Notes under the pieces: model-generated
What the model was told of the DNA's origin: nothing
Database searches by the model: none
The model's input: the letters and a program-made list of their open reading frames with translations, nothing else
Shown: piece after piece, positions 8,197 to 19,700 of the stretch
How the letters are laid out: every line of letters begins with the position of its first letter
Position numbering within the stretch: position 1 is the stretch's first letter
Source: Plantago elongata
Taxonomy: Eukaryota; Streptophyta; Magnoliopsida; Lamiales; Plantaginaceae
DNA: 21,318 nt
Direction of reading: 5' to 3'
NCBI GenBank assembly: GCA_036897095.1
Contig: JAYMSP010003061.1
Location: 1-21,318, forward strand
Translations under genes and position numbers: made by a program

Positions 8197-10558
8197 TTAG
8201 TTGTATGAGATGTATTAGTATATTTTATGAATTTATAGTAGTTAAGTTATGATTCTGTTTTAGTAGCCATTTGACCTGCTATAATATAAGTGTGGTAGCT
8301 GGAGGAACTTATTTCTATCAAAAAAGGAATATATCTGCCTACTTTGGACTCCTCTAGGTTATTCATCTGTTAACGGATCATAGCTGATGAAAGGCAAATT
8401 AGAGCATGAGGCACTGATGATAAAAGTATATTTTGACCTTATGGTGACTTGAGTGGTCATTGTGGTAAGTATCGTTTGACCTCAAATGGTAAAAGATTTT
8501 TTTATGTAGTTTATTGTCCTGGAATTTCACAGGCTATACATCATATAAGCGTTTCAATCATGGCAGACAATAATCGTACAAGATCGATCAGGCAAGATAT
8601 GAGCATGCAGAACCTTGTAGGTGATCAAGTGATAAACATGTATGAGAAAATCATAAGTACATGATTGATTTATTATAACTTCAGGAAGATGTGTGGTTTA
8701 GCCTCCACAATTTTATTGATACATATCATTTTATGCTTTTGCTAGTTACCTGGATGTGTAAGCTTGCATATTACTCCAGTTCTTCACTATGGCATTCTAT
8801 ATTTACTTCTAGGGATACTATTAGCTTCTAGTATGGATAAGCTCTTGATACTTCTTTGTATATCTATCTTTTTCGTACTGTCTCAATCATCTTACATAAT
8901 GAAACCTCTTCCTCTATCTTCGTTATGTTTAAGCTTTATTAGTGGTTAGAATTTATTTGCCTAGGTAAGGGCTTCCTCAGCACATATTATGACCACTGGC
9001 TGATAGGAATTACTGGGAAGTCTGAATCTTGTACTAAACATACAAGAATGAAGTTGAGTTTCATTCATATTATCTGCTTCTACTCCTCGGTTCTAGTAAG
9101 CAAGTAATGGTTGTTCAGCCTATTTGTGGAGTTATGTCCTTAAGTCAATATCTAGATTCTCAACAATTGTTATTCTATCAATCTGCATGGTGAATCAATA
9201 TCTTTATGGTTTCGTAGTATTCCTTCTTTATATCGTCAAAACTAAAGAGATGTGTTTTGTTCGGAGATTACTGAGGTCATTGAGATTTTCATTGTAATTT
9301 TCTTTTCTTTTTAAATTTTACATATTTAACCATTCTTTATAGATTTCTCTATCTGGTCTATTTTCTAATTCTTTATGTCTTGCAGGTATTTCCGTTATGG
9401 AAATTACATGAGGTTCATACATACTACTGAGGAGGAAGCATCTTATCTTCAGGATTGCATTATTGAACCTTACATCAATGAGGTAGTTTGGTCACTTCAG
9501 ATTCTCTACATTATTTGCAGCTCTTACTCATTCCAGTTTTACCCTGAACAGTTGCTCGTATATTCCAAATAAAGTTCCAGCAAGGCAAATCATTCGCACT
9601 GGAGGTACCCAGTATATTCTGATGTGCGCACAATCGAAGATCTCGTGCGACATAATAGGCTGACTTAACCGAGTAAAACCCAAATTTGGTATGATGCCAT
9701 ACCCTACGATCAAGTGCAAAACAATCGACAAGTGGAATTTGCGGAATGCTAGCTTCATCCTCTTCCCAAAATAGAGTACGGATTAAATAAGTGTTCCAAG
9801 TTGCAGTCCCATGGTCAATCAGGTTGGACAGAGATCATTCTTTTGCATTCAACACCATGTATTTTTTTCCCATCAGACATTTGAATATGAAAATAAATTA
9901 GTTATTCAAGTTCCGTGTGGCCATAATTTTTCGATTCAACAAGGAGCATTATGGCCTGATCCAATAACCATTAGGCTCTCCAAAGTCCAAGTAGAGCCCA
10001 CACAAAATGAAACCAGCCCATTAAGCCATCAAGTTTAGATCCAAACCCATAGTCATAAACAGGTTATCTTCAACCTACAATCAATTAAGGTTTGAAATAG
10101 TCTTACGAGTTGACATAATTTATTTGTAAAGTCATCTTAGCATTGTTTGGTTTTATTTTGTCCTTTATCCCCACTTTAAAAGTCATACTGACATGAATTA
10201 ATAGTTCATAGAATATGCATGCAGACAAGATTAAAACTTATTGCCAGTTTACTACTAGCGGATATATGATACATTGATACATATAACACTTCACATATCG
10301 ATTATATAAGTAAAATGGAATATAATTAAGTACTACTTCTACAGTTCACACCATATGATTTCTAAAATTACATCACAACTCCATTTTCATAATTTTGAAA
10401 ATACTGTCAAGTTTTTAGATATTTGTAACATACAATCTATATAATGCCGTGTTCAAATTTCATAAAATTCTAATATACTACCGGTTATTTATTCATTCTC
10501 TTTTAACTGAATTTTAATAAGAAATAATTTTTAATCTGTCTAATATTTAATTTATTAC
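8197..10558. other. Intergenic region with no convincing gene
   Basis: The stretch is AT-rich and has only short, low-quality frames. One exon-like block stands out (9386-9482) and is listed separately. A second weak coding-like block is around 8558-8661, starting at an ATG, with a polar composition, but it matches nothing I recognise. Positions 9580-10060 are less AT-rich than the surroundings and may be an old repeat, but no termini could be found. Confidence 0.5.
9386..9482 (+). pseudogene. Isolated exon-like relic, unknown protein
   Basis: A 97-bp block is preceded by a long T-rich tract and TTGCAG (acceptor ending at 9385) and followed by GTAGTT (donor at 9483). After one leading base it translates to a coherent 32-residue peptide beginning YFRYGNYMRFIHTT and ending IEPYINE, with a plausible amino-acid mix and no stop. 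No neighbouring exon of similar quality was found. It may be a fragment of a broken gene, an exon picked up by a transposon, or chance. I do not recognise the family. Confidence 0.35.
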
Positions 10559-10638
10559 TTACCATCAACATCTAATAAATAAAAATCCTAAATTTTTAAT
10601 AAAGGTAGAAATTTATGTTAATATAGCATTGATGGTAA
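10559..10638. repeat. 80-bp block bounded by a perfect 10-bp inverted repeat
   Basis: TTACCATCAA (10559-10568) and TTGATGGTAA (10629-10638) are exact inverse complements flanking an AT-rich centre. It could be a very short MITE remnant or a cruciform. No clear target-site duplication is seen. Confidence 0.4.
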
Positions 10639-10699
10639 TCATTTTCATCTCATAAAAGTTCATAAAATCTTAATAATCATTCTAAACAAGTGAAAAAGA

Positions 10700-11117
10700 T
10701 AATACACACACACACAAATGTAATGAGAAGAAAACGAGAAGCAAACCAAATGATTGAGAAAATCAACACAAAATCCATCATAGTCCATGCTAACGTTTTC
10801 TTCTTGAAGGTTGGTTGCCCCTGGATTCTCCCGACCCGTCCACATCAGCTCCATATCCCACCCTTCTCTCTCTATCCTCAACAAAACAAACGTGAAAACA
10901 CATCATCATCAATCGTTCTTCACGAGACAAAACAAAGTGTTTTTTCCTTTTCTTCCTCTTTTTGGGCTTTTTGACAGAGACTCGTCAATTTTTGCTGTAT
11001 TGGTGCATGTTTTGCTGGGAATAGGAAGAGGGCGGAGCATGAATAGAGCTAAAAGGAAAAGGGTGCAAGAAAAAATCTGAAATTTTTAATCTTGAGCTCC
11101 CCTATTTGGGCGAAACA
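10700..11117 (+). promoter_or_regulatory. Probable promoter and 5' leader of the sulfotransferase-like gene
   Basis: Base composition rises in C/T from about 10800. A pyrimidine patch (CCCTTCTCTCTCTATCCTC, near 10861) and further TC-rich runs up to 10970 resemble plant core-promoter Y patches or leaders. No clear TATA box is placed correctly. The ATG at 11118 sits in a favourable context (ACAATGG). The transcription start cannot be fixed. Confidence 0.45.
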
Positions 11118-14110
11118 ATGGCCGATGATCTCTGTTCCTTCGCCAAGGTTTGTCTGTTTCTTTTCAGCTCGTTTGAGCTGTTTCTTAGGTTGGGAATTGT
11201 GATATCTAAATTCCCTAATATTATGTTGTCTGATTTGCACAAGATCGTGTTTTGCTGCTGTTTTTGCGCATTGAGTTTTTCTTGATCTCTGGGTTTGTTT
11301 ACCATACATTTAGGTCTTTTTATTGGTGTTGGAGAATTGCAATTGAGGAAGTCTACATTGTTTTCCTAGCCCCCTTTCGCTGTTTTTTTTGTGGGTTGTG
11401 AATTTCTTGATGTTTGTTGATTTTGCATGATTTTAGATCTTATGTTTCAGCCTTATTGCAAAATCAGCTGCTTTTGCAGCTAGGTTCAAGATTGTAGCTT
11501 TTATTAGCTCGATATTGCTCTGTGAATGTTGACATTATGATAGTACTGTGACTTTCAGGGTGGCTTTAGTATAAAATCGCCAAAGAAGAGTCCTTTGGCA
11601 TTACGGATGGTCGTTTTGATGGTTACGATGATTTCTGGGGTGTATATATGTTCAGTATGTCTTAGGCAATTTGGTGGACTTTCGACTGCTGGACGTTTAT
11701 CAGAGGTTCAAATGATAGATAGACCGTGTGAAACTGCCGATGTGGAACCATCGGAAAAACCTTATTTACATTTTCCTAAACCAAAGTCTTTCAGCAGGTA
11801 GTATATCTGATTCTCCCATGTTTCTCAATAAATATCGTTGTAAGTTACTTTTCGATAATGGAATGATCACAAGGTAGATGTAGTTATTTCTGGGTGTATG
11901 TAATTTTCCAAATCTTGTGTCTTTTATTTCTGTACTATCTTTAAATTTAACAACCAGCACTGATGGTTATCCGTGATTTACCAGGGAAGAATGTGCGTGC
12001 AACCCTGTACGGTACTTTGCAATTCTGTCCACGCAGAGGTCTGGCAGCGGATGGTTTGAGACATTAATGAATAGTCACATTAACATAAGCTCCAACGGGG
12101 AGATATTCTCAGTTAAGGCCCGGAGAAGTAACATTTCGACAATTGTAGAAACCTTGGACCAGATTTATAATTTAGACTGGATGACAAGTGCCTCTAAGAA
12201 TGAGTGCACTGCTGCTGTCGGTCTGAAATGGATGCTTAATCAGGTTCGTGACAGTTAGAATAACATAAACCTTCTATCTTTGTGACAGTGTGAAGATAAT
12301 GTATATAAATATAATGCTTTGTTACTCTGTTCTACGTTTGTTGAAACTAATTTTGTTACATACCGCTATCGACCTGTTAATAACTTTCCATGTTTAGGCT
12401 TATCGTTGAAGCACAAAAGTATTTTATGGCTGTATTGTAAAAGGGAATGATTTGTTTCTTTCAGTGGGCTAACATGACAAACACTTTTCCAACGCGGTAT
12501 TGCTCGCAAGGTTCCACCGCAAATCACCAGATCGAACTTTATTATTATTTATAATAGAATCCGATGACAAAACTGGCTCGATAGCATGACATAGTAACAT
12601 GATTGTTTTGGAACATTTGCTAAATTAGAAGATGACTGCATTTTGTATTTCCTGCATCGCAATCCTGTGAAGTACATAGGGCCAACTTTTTTTTGTTTTT
12701 TATAAACTGAACCAGGAACATGCACGTACGTTTGATTTCATGGTCAAGTGGTGTTGGGGGGTTTTCAGGGTTTTTTAGCGTAATTCTTTCAGGCAGTATC
12801 TTTATTTGGCCCTGGGGTTGTGAGAGATGACGAGTTTTCAGCTAAAATTCTGAACTCAAGCAATTTTTTCACAAAAAAGATACGTATGTACAAAGAAATT
12901 TTACTGCTGGTAGCAATAATCCATAATTTAACAGTATATTGTTTTCAGAGCTCAGCTATTGTATTTTTTCTTAGTAACCTCGATTCACCTTATCAGTCAT
13001 TTACTCAATTTATGTTGTTTCCACACTTATTCGTGATGCATCTCGATTCATGATTTCGGGTCACCCTTTATGCTTATGCCAGCTCGCATATCACATTTCT
13101 TGATCTCCTTCTATTTACATACTTTTTCTTGTTTTCTTATCTGATGACCCATTTACTAATTTCTTAAAGAGTAAAGCAATTAAATAACATGTTTCCTGCA
13201 TTTGTGATTTGTTGCAGGCCTTAATGCAACATCATGAAGAAATCGTAAAATACTTCAATTCTAAAGGAGTTTCGACAATTTTTCTTTTCAGAAGGAATCT
13301 TCTGCGAAGAATGGTGTCAATTCTGGCTAATTCTTATGACCAGAAAACCAAACTACTCAATGGGACTCACAAGTCTCATGTTCATACACCCCACGAGGTA
13401 TCATGCTTAAAATCTATTAATGTTTATTCACAGATAAATTGTGGATTTATTCGTGGATAAATAAAATGACAGAGAACATGCAGTAATTAGCTATTCAATT
13501 GTTTGCAGGCTGAGATACTGGCGGGATACAAGCCAACTATAGATACGAAACTGCTTATACAAGACCTTAAGCAAGTGGAAGATCTGGTTACCAAATCATT
13601 GGATTATTTCAAGAGCACGCGTCATATTGTCCTCTATTACGAGGATATAATAAAGAATCGAACTGTAAGACATCTAACATTTCATACACAAGAACAACAC
13701 ATTCTTACTAGTGGCCTCATTTATAACTTCTCAAGTGATTTGATTAAATTGCCTGATAGCTTCTTTATTATTAGGACAGTTTTCTGCTACCTATAAAAGT
13801 AGATACTATTTAGAAGCAGATTTGATTAGAATTTGTGGTGAGGGTATCTATCTTAATATTAATCTTGTAGTTCTTGCTAACAGCCCTTTATGTTATGGTT
13901 CCGACTAGATAGCACTCACTTTATATCTTACTCCAGAAATTGGTGGACGTTCAAGATTTTCTGAGGGTTCCACAAAGGAAACTGAATAGTCGCCAGGTGA
14001 AGATACACAGAGGATCCTTGTCGTCACAGGTTGAAAATTGGGATGATATCAAGAAGACGCTCAAGGGTACTCACTATGAAAGCTTTTTAGGCCAAGATTA
14101 CAAGCTGTAG
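11118..14110 (+). CDS. Sulfotransferase-like type II membrane protein (P-loop NTPase-fold, 'nodulation protein-related')
   Basis: Six exons, 11118-11147, 11559-11797, 11985-12243, 13218-13397, 13509-13664 and 13937-14110, join in frame to 345 residues. All introns are GT-AG and the last exon ends in TAG. A hydrophobic segment at about 25-45, after a KSPKKSP basic stretch, fits a single signal anchor with a short cytosolic N-terminus, as in Golgi enzymes. Residues 105-113 (STQRSGSGW) match the 5'-phosphosulfate-binding loop of sulfotransferases, and 198-210 (FLFRRNLLRRMVS) matches the 3'-phosphate-binding region. The family, with Arabidopsis members of about the same length annotated as P-loop NTPase or nodulation protein-related, would transfer sulfate from PAPS to a glycan or other acceptor, but no substrate is established to my knowledge. 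Short first coding exon (10 codons) and long intron 3 (974 bp) are notable. No damage is seen, so the gene looks functional. Confidence 0.9.
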
Positions 14111-15450
14111 GCATTTACATCCTGTAGTTTACATCATGTACATGTAGATAACTTATGTAGTTTAGGCGTATATTCGTTTATTCATTTAACCCAGCACAGA
14201 TCACCGTTCAACGGGCATTATTCCCCTGTTGAAATTTTGACTGCGGCATGTGATTCCCGGATTAGCCCTCATATTCTGCTTAGCGCGGCTGTAGGTTTTC
14301 TTTGTAATTAAGCTGATCATGAAGGGACAAGTGTATCTAGCTGAGTTTCAATGAAAAGTAGGAGCTTCATCCTCTTTGGAACCTTGTCTTTTTGCATGTT
14401 TCAACTTTTTGAGTCTTGAAAAAAACCCAATTTGGCTGAATTTAACCTTGACTTGTTCACCTATAAAGTTTTTGGCTGGCTCCTTCTAGCAAGACTAATC
14501 TATATTTCTTTCTTTTTTCTATAAGTTTTCTGAATCAGCTTATTTCAGCATATACAGATTGAACAGAAGATGTCATTTTCTCATTATGATGACATAGAAA
14601 ATTGCATAACAATAGCAATAGCACAGCAATAGCACGAGTCTTAGCAAATAGGCAAGCATATTTCGGCAAATGTGAGGTTTGATTAACCTAATCCAATAAT
14701 TCGAGTATTATTATGGGCACCAAACACCCATCGTTGACCAAAATCTAACTATTCCAGGACCTAATAACATTTGACAAATGCTAAAAAGCTACCTACCATT
14801 ATCTCCCAAATTTGACCAGGCCCCTAATCTAGACAGTTATGTCTATCTCAACATTCAACTAGTTTCATTTTACGTAAATAAATGTTCTACCGAGTTATTT
14901 ATGTAATCCACACGAAACCAAATTCTGCACTTGTTATCGTTATGATCGTATATGTCCTACTTCAACACATTAACTTCTGTGAGTACTGAATTTTAAAGTA
15001 ATCTTAATTTTACATGTAAGTTTCACAATTCAACACTAAAAATACACTTTTAATCACATTCTTAGCTAAAAATGTGTGTAAATCAGATTGTATAAATTCT
15101 CTACAAATTAATGCAGGGAGAGGGAGTGTTATTGAATTATTGGTAGGGTTTAGTAATGGAGTATGGACATACTTGCAGAGTGGTTTGTCATGGTGTAAAA
15201 AAGAGGTAAATTTTGACAGAATGTCAGTGTCTGTGAAAACAAATTTCTACTGTATTTACATCAATCATTGGATAGGTCAGTTACTTCCTAGTCTTATCTA
15301 CTTCAGATTGAACAGATTGGTACTGCCATTTTACTCGAATTGTAAGGAAAACAGTCTTTACTTCTCTTCACACCTTGTTACTATTTGTAAAAGACGGTTA
15401 GTTAACATGGCATATGATCTGTATAAATTTTCAAGGAGTATAAATGTATT
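14111..15450. other. 3' flank of the sulfotransferase-like gene and intergenic DNA
   Basis: The first 250-300 bp are presumably 3'UTR, but no clear polyadenylation signal could be chosen. At 14604-14632 there are short direct repeats of CAATAGCA. A 131-codon open frame at 15074-15469 has no coding character. Nothing else is recognised. Confidence 0.5.
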
Positions 15451-15630
15451 ATACCTCCTCCATTTTTGATTAAACTTATTACAAATTCGAACAAGACATT
15501 AAATAAAATGGTTAGAGTAAGAACAAGGTAAATAAATAAGAGATATATTTTTTATATTTAAATAATAATAATGTAGAATTGTTACGTTCCAAAATGTAAT
15601 ATGAAATTTAACTCGGTACAAAGGAGTATA
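15451..15630. mobile_element. Possible degraded Stowaway-like MITE
   Basis: A 180-bp AT-rich block opens with ATACCTCCTCCATTTTT and closes with GGTACAAAGGAGTATA. The ends are imperfect inverted complements of the TACTCCCTCC type, each containing a TA dinucleotide, as in Stowaway elements. The inner ends (TACAAATTCGAAC and the inverse of CGTTCCAAAATGTA) also pair partly. There is no coding capacity. Terminal match is imperfect, so the call is tentative. Confidence 0.4.
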
Positions 15631-16429
15631 ATTTTAAATTTATAATAAAATTTTAAATTCTATATCTACTCAACAATATGAATAATACGTGAGAATCTTT
15701 TTTCGCTCTCTTCAATATATCTAATAGCGTTTACCATTTATTATGAATAATTAATAAATCTTTAATGTTATTAGAAGTGAGTTTTTCGTTGTTCTAATCA
15801 TAACATCTCGAAATAAACTTTAAAAAATTCTAAATTTTCTGTTTTTGTCCAAATAAATTGAAATTAAACTTGATTACATAGTATTTAGTATCACATTAAT
15901 GACCCATTCAATATCTAATAAATACTACTACTGGAATCTTAAATATACTTGCAAGTGTACCCAGATAATAGATAAAAAAATAGAACATACAAAAAGACTT
16001 GAAGATTTTATTCTTTCAAATGAGGCAAAGAATCGTCCTATTTGTTGCACATATGATAGCCCGATCCTTGCCCTAAAACAGCAACCTAACTCTGACCACC
16101 TGCCTATCCATGCACTAAAAAACCGTTAACTATTCTCTCTCAATCCATTTATTTCCTCCAGTCTGTAAATTACTATTAATATACATTTTAACAAGTTTTT
16201 TTAAAATATAATTTTACCGATATATTGTAATATAATTGTACATATAGGGTAAGCATAATTGATATATAACGATTTGCATATTAATTATCTCCTTGCCATA
16301 TAAATGATATTGAAAAATATGTTTGTTATTTCATAATAATATATAATAGTTAAGTTATACGTATAATTTACAGTTAAATTGATATGTAAAAGTCGATCGA
16401 GACGTTATTAGCGAGTAAACACAAGACAC
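15631..16429. other. AT-rich intergenic region
   Basis: No gene, RNA or clear repeat was found. The sequence is very A/T-rich with many short runs of TATA type. It separates the possible MITE from the RBP47 promoter. Confidence 0.6.
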
Positions 16430-16700
16430 ATGACTAGATCTAAGACACAGCTATACATGGTCCCACATGACCACCGCGTAGCTGCAACGGTCCAGATAGC
16501 ACACCCCAAAACGAACGGCCCAGATCCATGTGCGTCCAGTACATCACCACACGTAGAATTGAATCCCACCCTAGATCCATCTCTCTCTCCTTTCTTGCCC
16601 TTTATTATTTCCTCTTCTCCCTCTAGCCGTCTTCTCTTCTCACCCTCTTAAAACTCCACCAAAACCTGGTTTCTCCACAGCCAGGGGTATTTTCGTCAAC
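16430..16700 (+). promoter_or_regulatory. Promoter and pyrimidine-rich 5' leader of the RBP47-type gene
   Basis: Base composition becomes GC-richer at about 16450. GGTCCCAC (16459-16466) matches the class I TCP site GGNCCCAC. GGCCCA (16517-16522) matches the site II motif common in promoters of growth-related and RNA-processing genes. An ACGT core lies at 16551-16554. From about 16577 to 16650 the strand is almost purely C/T, as in plant Y patches and leaders. No TATA box is obvious, which fits a housekeeping-type promoter. Binding is inferred from motif match alone. Confidence 0.55.
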
Positions 16701-19700
16701 ATGAACGGCGGCGGAGATTTGAACAACCAGAACACCACCAACAACCAGAGCACCAACACCCAGCAGCAGCAGCAGCAGTTGCAGTGGATGGCGATGCAGC
16801 AGCAGTACCAGCAGCAGTGGATGGCGATGCAGTACCCAGCCGCCATTATGCAGCAGCAGATGATGTATAATGGTGGCCATTACATGCCTTATTATCAGCA
16901 TCCTGCTGCTCAGCAGCAGCATCCGCATCAACAGCACTATCAGCAGCAGCAGCATCCCAAGCAGAGTTATCAGATTCAAGGCTCTGCGGAGGATAATAAG
17001 ACGATATGGATTGGAGATCTCCTTCAGTGGATGGATGAAGGCTATCTTCAGCAATGTTTCTCCCAAACTGCTGAGGTGATTTCTAGCTCCGTCGCTTTTG
17101 TTTTTTTTGTCGATTTGGTTCGGATTTTGTGTGTGTGTTAGCTGATTTGATTCGATTTATGACGTGATCTGGAGATTACAAGTAGTATTAGGTTAATTGA
17201 GCTGATTGATTAGTTTTAGGATTTGGATAATTGTAGTGTGTGATTTTGTTTTGAATGATTGAGGAGATCTGCGGGCTGTTGTGTTTTCGGCTTTTCGAAG
17301 CTGTGGATTATGGTTTAGTTACAATTTTGGAAGATGTGATTTTATTTCGTGAGCTAGCTTTCTGAGGAAATGTGTTGAATCTAGATGTAAACGAGGGATG
17401 TTTTGAAGTGACAGCCTATGTATCGTTGTCATGTTTGTGTTTGATGTCTAGCAATCTGATTGTGAGAATGTAGGTCACTTTCAAGAGCTTTTTGAACAAG
17501 AGTTGCTATTAATGTAAATTTATCTACTCTAAGAGGCTATGCTAGAACATTTAACTGATGGTGCTTATGTTTAGTTTAATTAGTTCCCTCTGATATTGGT
17601 AACTGTTATAGAAAAACTAAAGCATTCAATAATAAGGAATTCACATCTTTAATAAATCGGTGGAGTAGTTAAGGATAGTTTCGGTAATCTGAAGATAATA
17701 AATTTCCTCTCAATTAATTGAACTTGTCAATAGTTGTGCTGATATCATTGTGAATATGATGAGTGTCCAGTTAGTCTTGATTTCTTTTAACAATTGATAA
17801 AACATTGCCTATTCTCTAATTACTGTAATCCTGTTTGTTTTTTTTTGAAAATAGCAATCCTGCTTTTTGTTTAAAAAAGAAGATTATTATGAACTCGTAG
17901 GCTGTAGATAGTGCAAGCTCTGCGAGAAGCTTTTGATACATATTCTACGCACGTCTTTGTCATCTCTCTGTTTTCTTTCTCTGCTTGGTCTTTTACTTGT
18001 ATTTTTGTTAACCACAACATAAACAATGTGTGAAACACTAGCTGGGATGCTGTGCTCTATCTCACTTTGATGTTTCCTGTTTGTAACTGGTGGATTGAAT
18101 CTCTTCTGGAACTCAAACCTGCAGGTTATTTCTGTTAAGATTATTCGCAATAAGCAAACGGGTCAGTCCGAGAGATACGGCTTTGTTGAATTTGGTTCTC
18201 ATGCAGCTGCAGAAAAAGTTCTGCAGAGCCATAACGGATCCACGATGCCAAATGCAGAGCAACCATTTCGGTTGAACTGGGCAGGATTTAGCAATGGTGA
18301 TAGGCGCCCTGAACCTGGTGCCGACATGTCAATATTTGTTGGAGATTTGGCTCCTGATGTTACCGATACGCTACTGCTTGATACATTTGCTGGTAGATAT
18401 CCTTCTGTCAAAGGTGCCAAAGTGGTAGTTGATGCAAATACTGGACGTTCAAAAGGTTATGGCTTTGTCAGGTTCGGGGATGAAAGTGAAAAGGCAAGAG
18501 CCATGACTGAGATGAATGGTGAGTATTGCTCCAGTAGACAGATGAGAATTGGCGTCGCAACTCCCAAGAAGCCTTCATCACACCAGCAACAACAATACTC
18601 TTCACAAGGTGCATTCTCCCTGCAGTTCTATTGCTGGTTACGTTTTTCCACCCCTATTTTCCACCCACATAAAAAACCTCGTTGTTTATTTCATATTAAT
18701 AGTTTTAGGCATGTGATGAGCCGTATCATACTATAGACATCTTTATGAATCATTCTTGAGCTTTATAGTAAGCAAACATGTGTTTTCTCTTATGAGTATA
18801 TATTGTGAACCATTAGTATTCTATCTGCACACCTAGCTTGAATATCATTGATCTCCATGGTCCTCTTTTCGATAATTTATTTGTATAGAAGTCATAGTGA
18901 GAATAACATCTGATGCTCCTTATTTCAAATCGTTGTTACTTCCACAGTTTTTTTTTCCATTAATGAGCATGACTATGTTCTGGACGTTTAACGAGAATAC
19001 CAACCACTTACAAATATATTCTTGAATTTCGAACTGTTTCTTTTATAGCTGTAGTATTGTCCGGTGGATATGCCAATGGTGCTGTGCCCCATGGCCAGTC
19101 GATGAATGATACATCTAACACAACAGTGAGTAACTCTCCTTTCGATTTGGTTGGTTATATAGACTTCGTATTGTTTTCTAATACATGTAAACCATGGTTT
19201 TATGTAGATATTTGTCGGAGGACTAGATCCCGAAGTCAGTGACGAAATCCTTCGAGAATCTTTTACTCCATTTGGAGAAGTCGTCTCTGTAAAAATACCA
19301 GTTAATAAGGGCTGCGGTTTTGTGCAATTCATAAACAGGTAATCTTTCTATTCTATGTGATGTCTCTCAATAGTTTTCGAGAAAATCACGTCCTGTTTAA
19401 TAATGCTATGTGATTATATCAATACTGCCAGGTATGTTATTTCAATTTGGAATACTTGTGTATGCACATGTAACTGTTAGGGTTATTGGAGTTTTTGAAT
19501 TGTGCGAAAATGAAATTCCTGCTTTGCTATAGCTTTCTAGCCTAATATGTTCAATTGCCTTTTCTAACAAAAGATGGTATTCTTGAATTTCTGTCAACAG
19601 AAGTAGCGCAGAGGAAGCAATTTCTAGATTAAATGGAACTGTCATCGGCAAGCAGACAGTTCGCCTTTCTTGGGGCCGAAATCTGAAAGAGGTAACGCTC

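Noticed and set aside
8764..8949. Short hydrophobic frame as a membrane peptide
   Set aside because: T-rich DNA gives Leu/Ile/Ser-rich chance peptides. There is no context or conserved motif.
14604..14632. CAATAGCA repeats as a CRISPR-like or satellite array
   Set aside because: Only three short copies with irregular spacing, in a plant nuclear sequence. Nothing beyond a minor simple repeat.
15074..15469. A 131-codon open frame on the + strand
   Set aside because: It has no recognisable domain, lies in AT-rich intergenic DNA, its end overlaps the possible MITE and its composition (many Leu, Ser, Tyr, Cys) looks like chance translation.
16430..16651. A 73-codon frame upstream of RBP47 as a possible uORF or gene
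   Set aside because: The peptide is made from promoter and C/T-rich leader sequence, giving Pro/Ser runs, and the likely transcription start is inside or downstream of it.
16701..17141. Exon 1 of RBP47 read on to the stop at 17139 as a separate short protein
   Set aside because: The donor GT at 17076 joins in frame to the acceptor at 18124 and restores RRM1. The read-through part is intron sequence.
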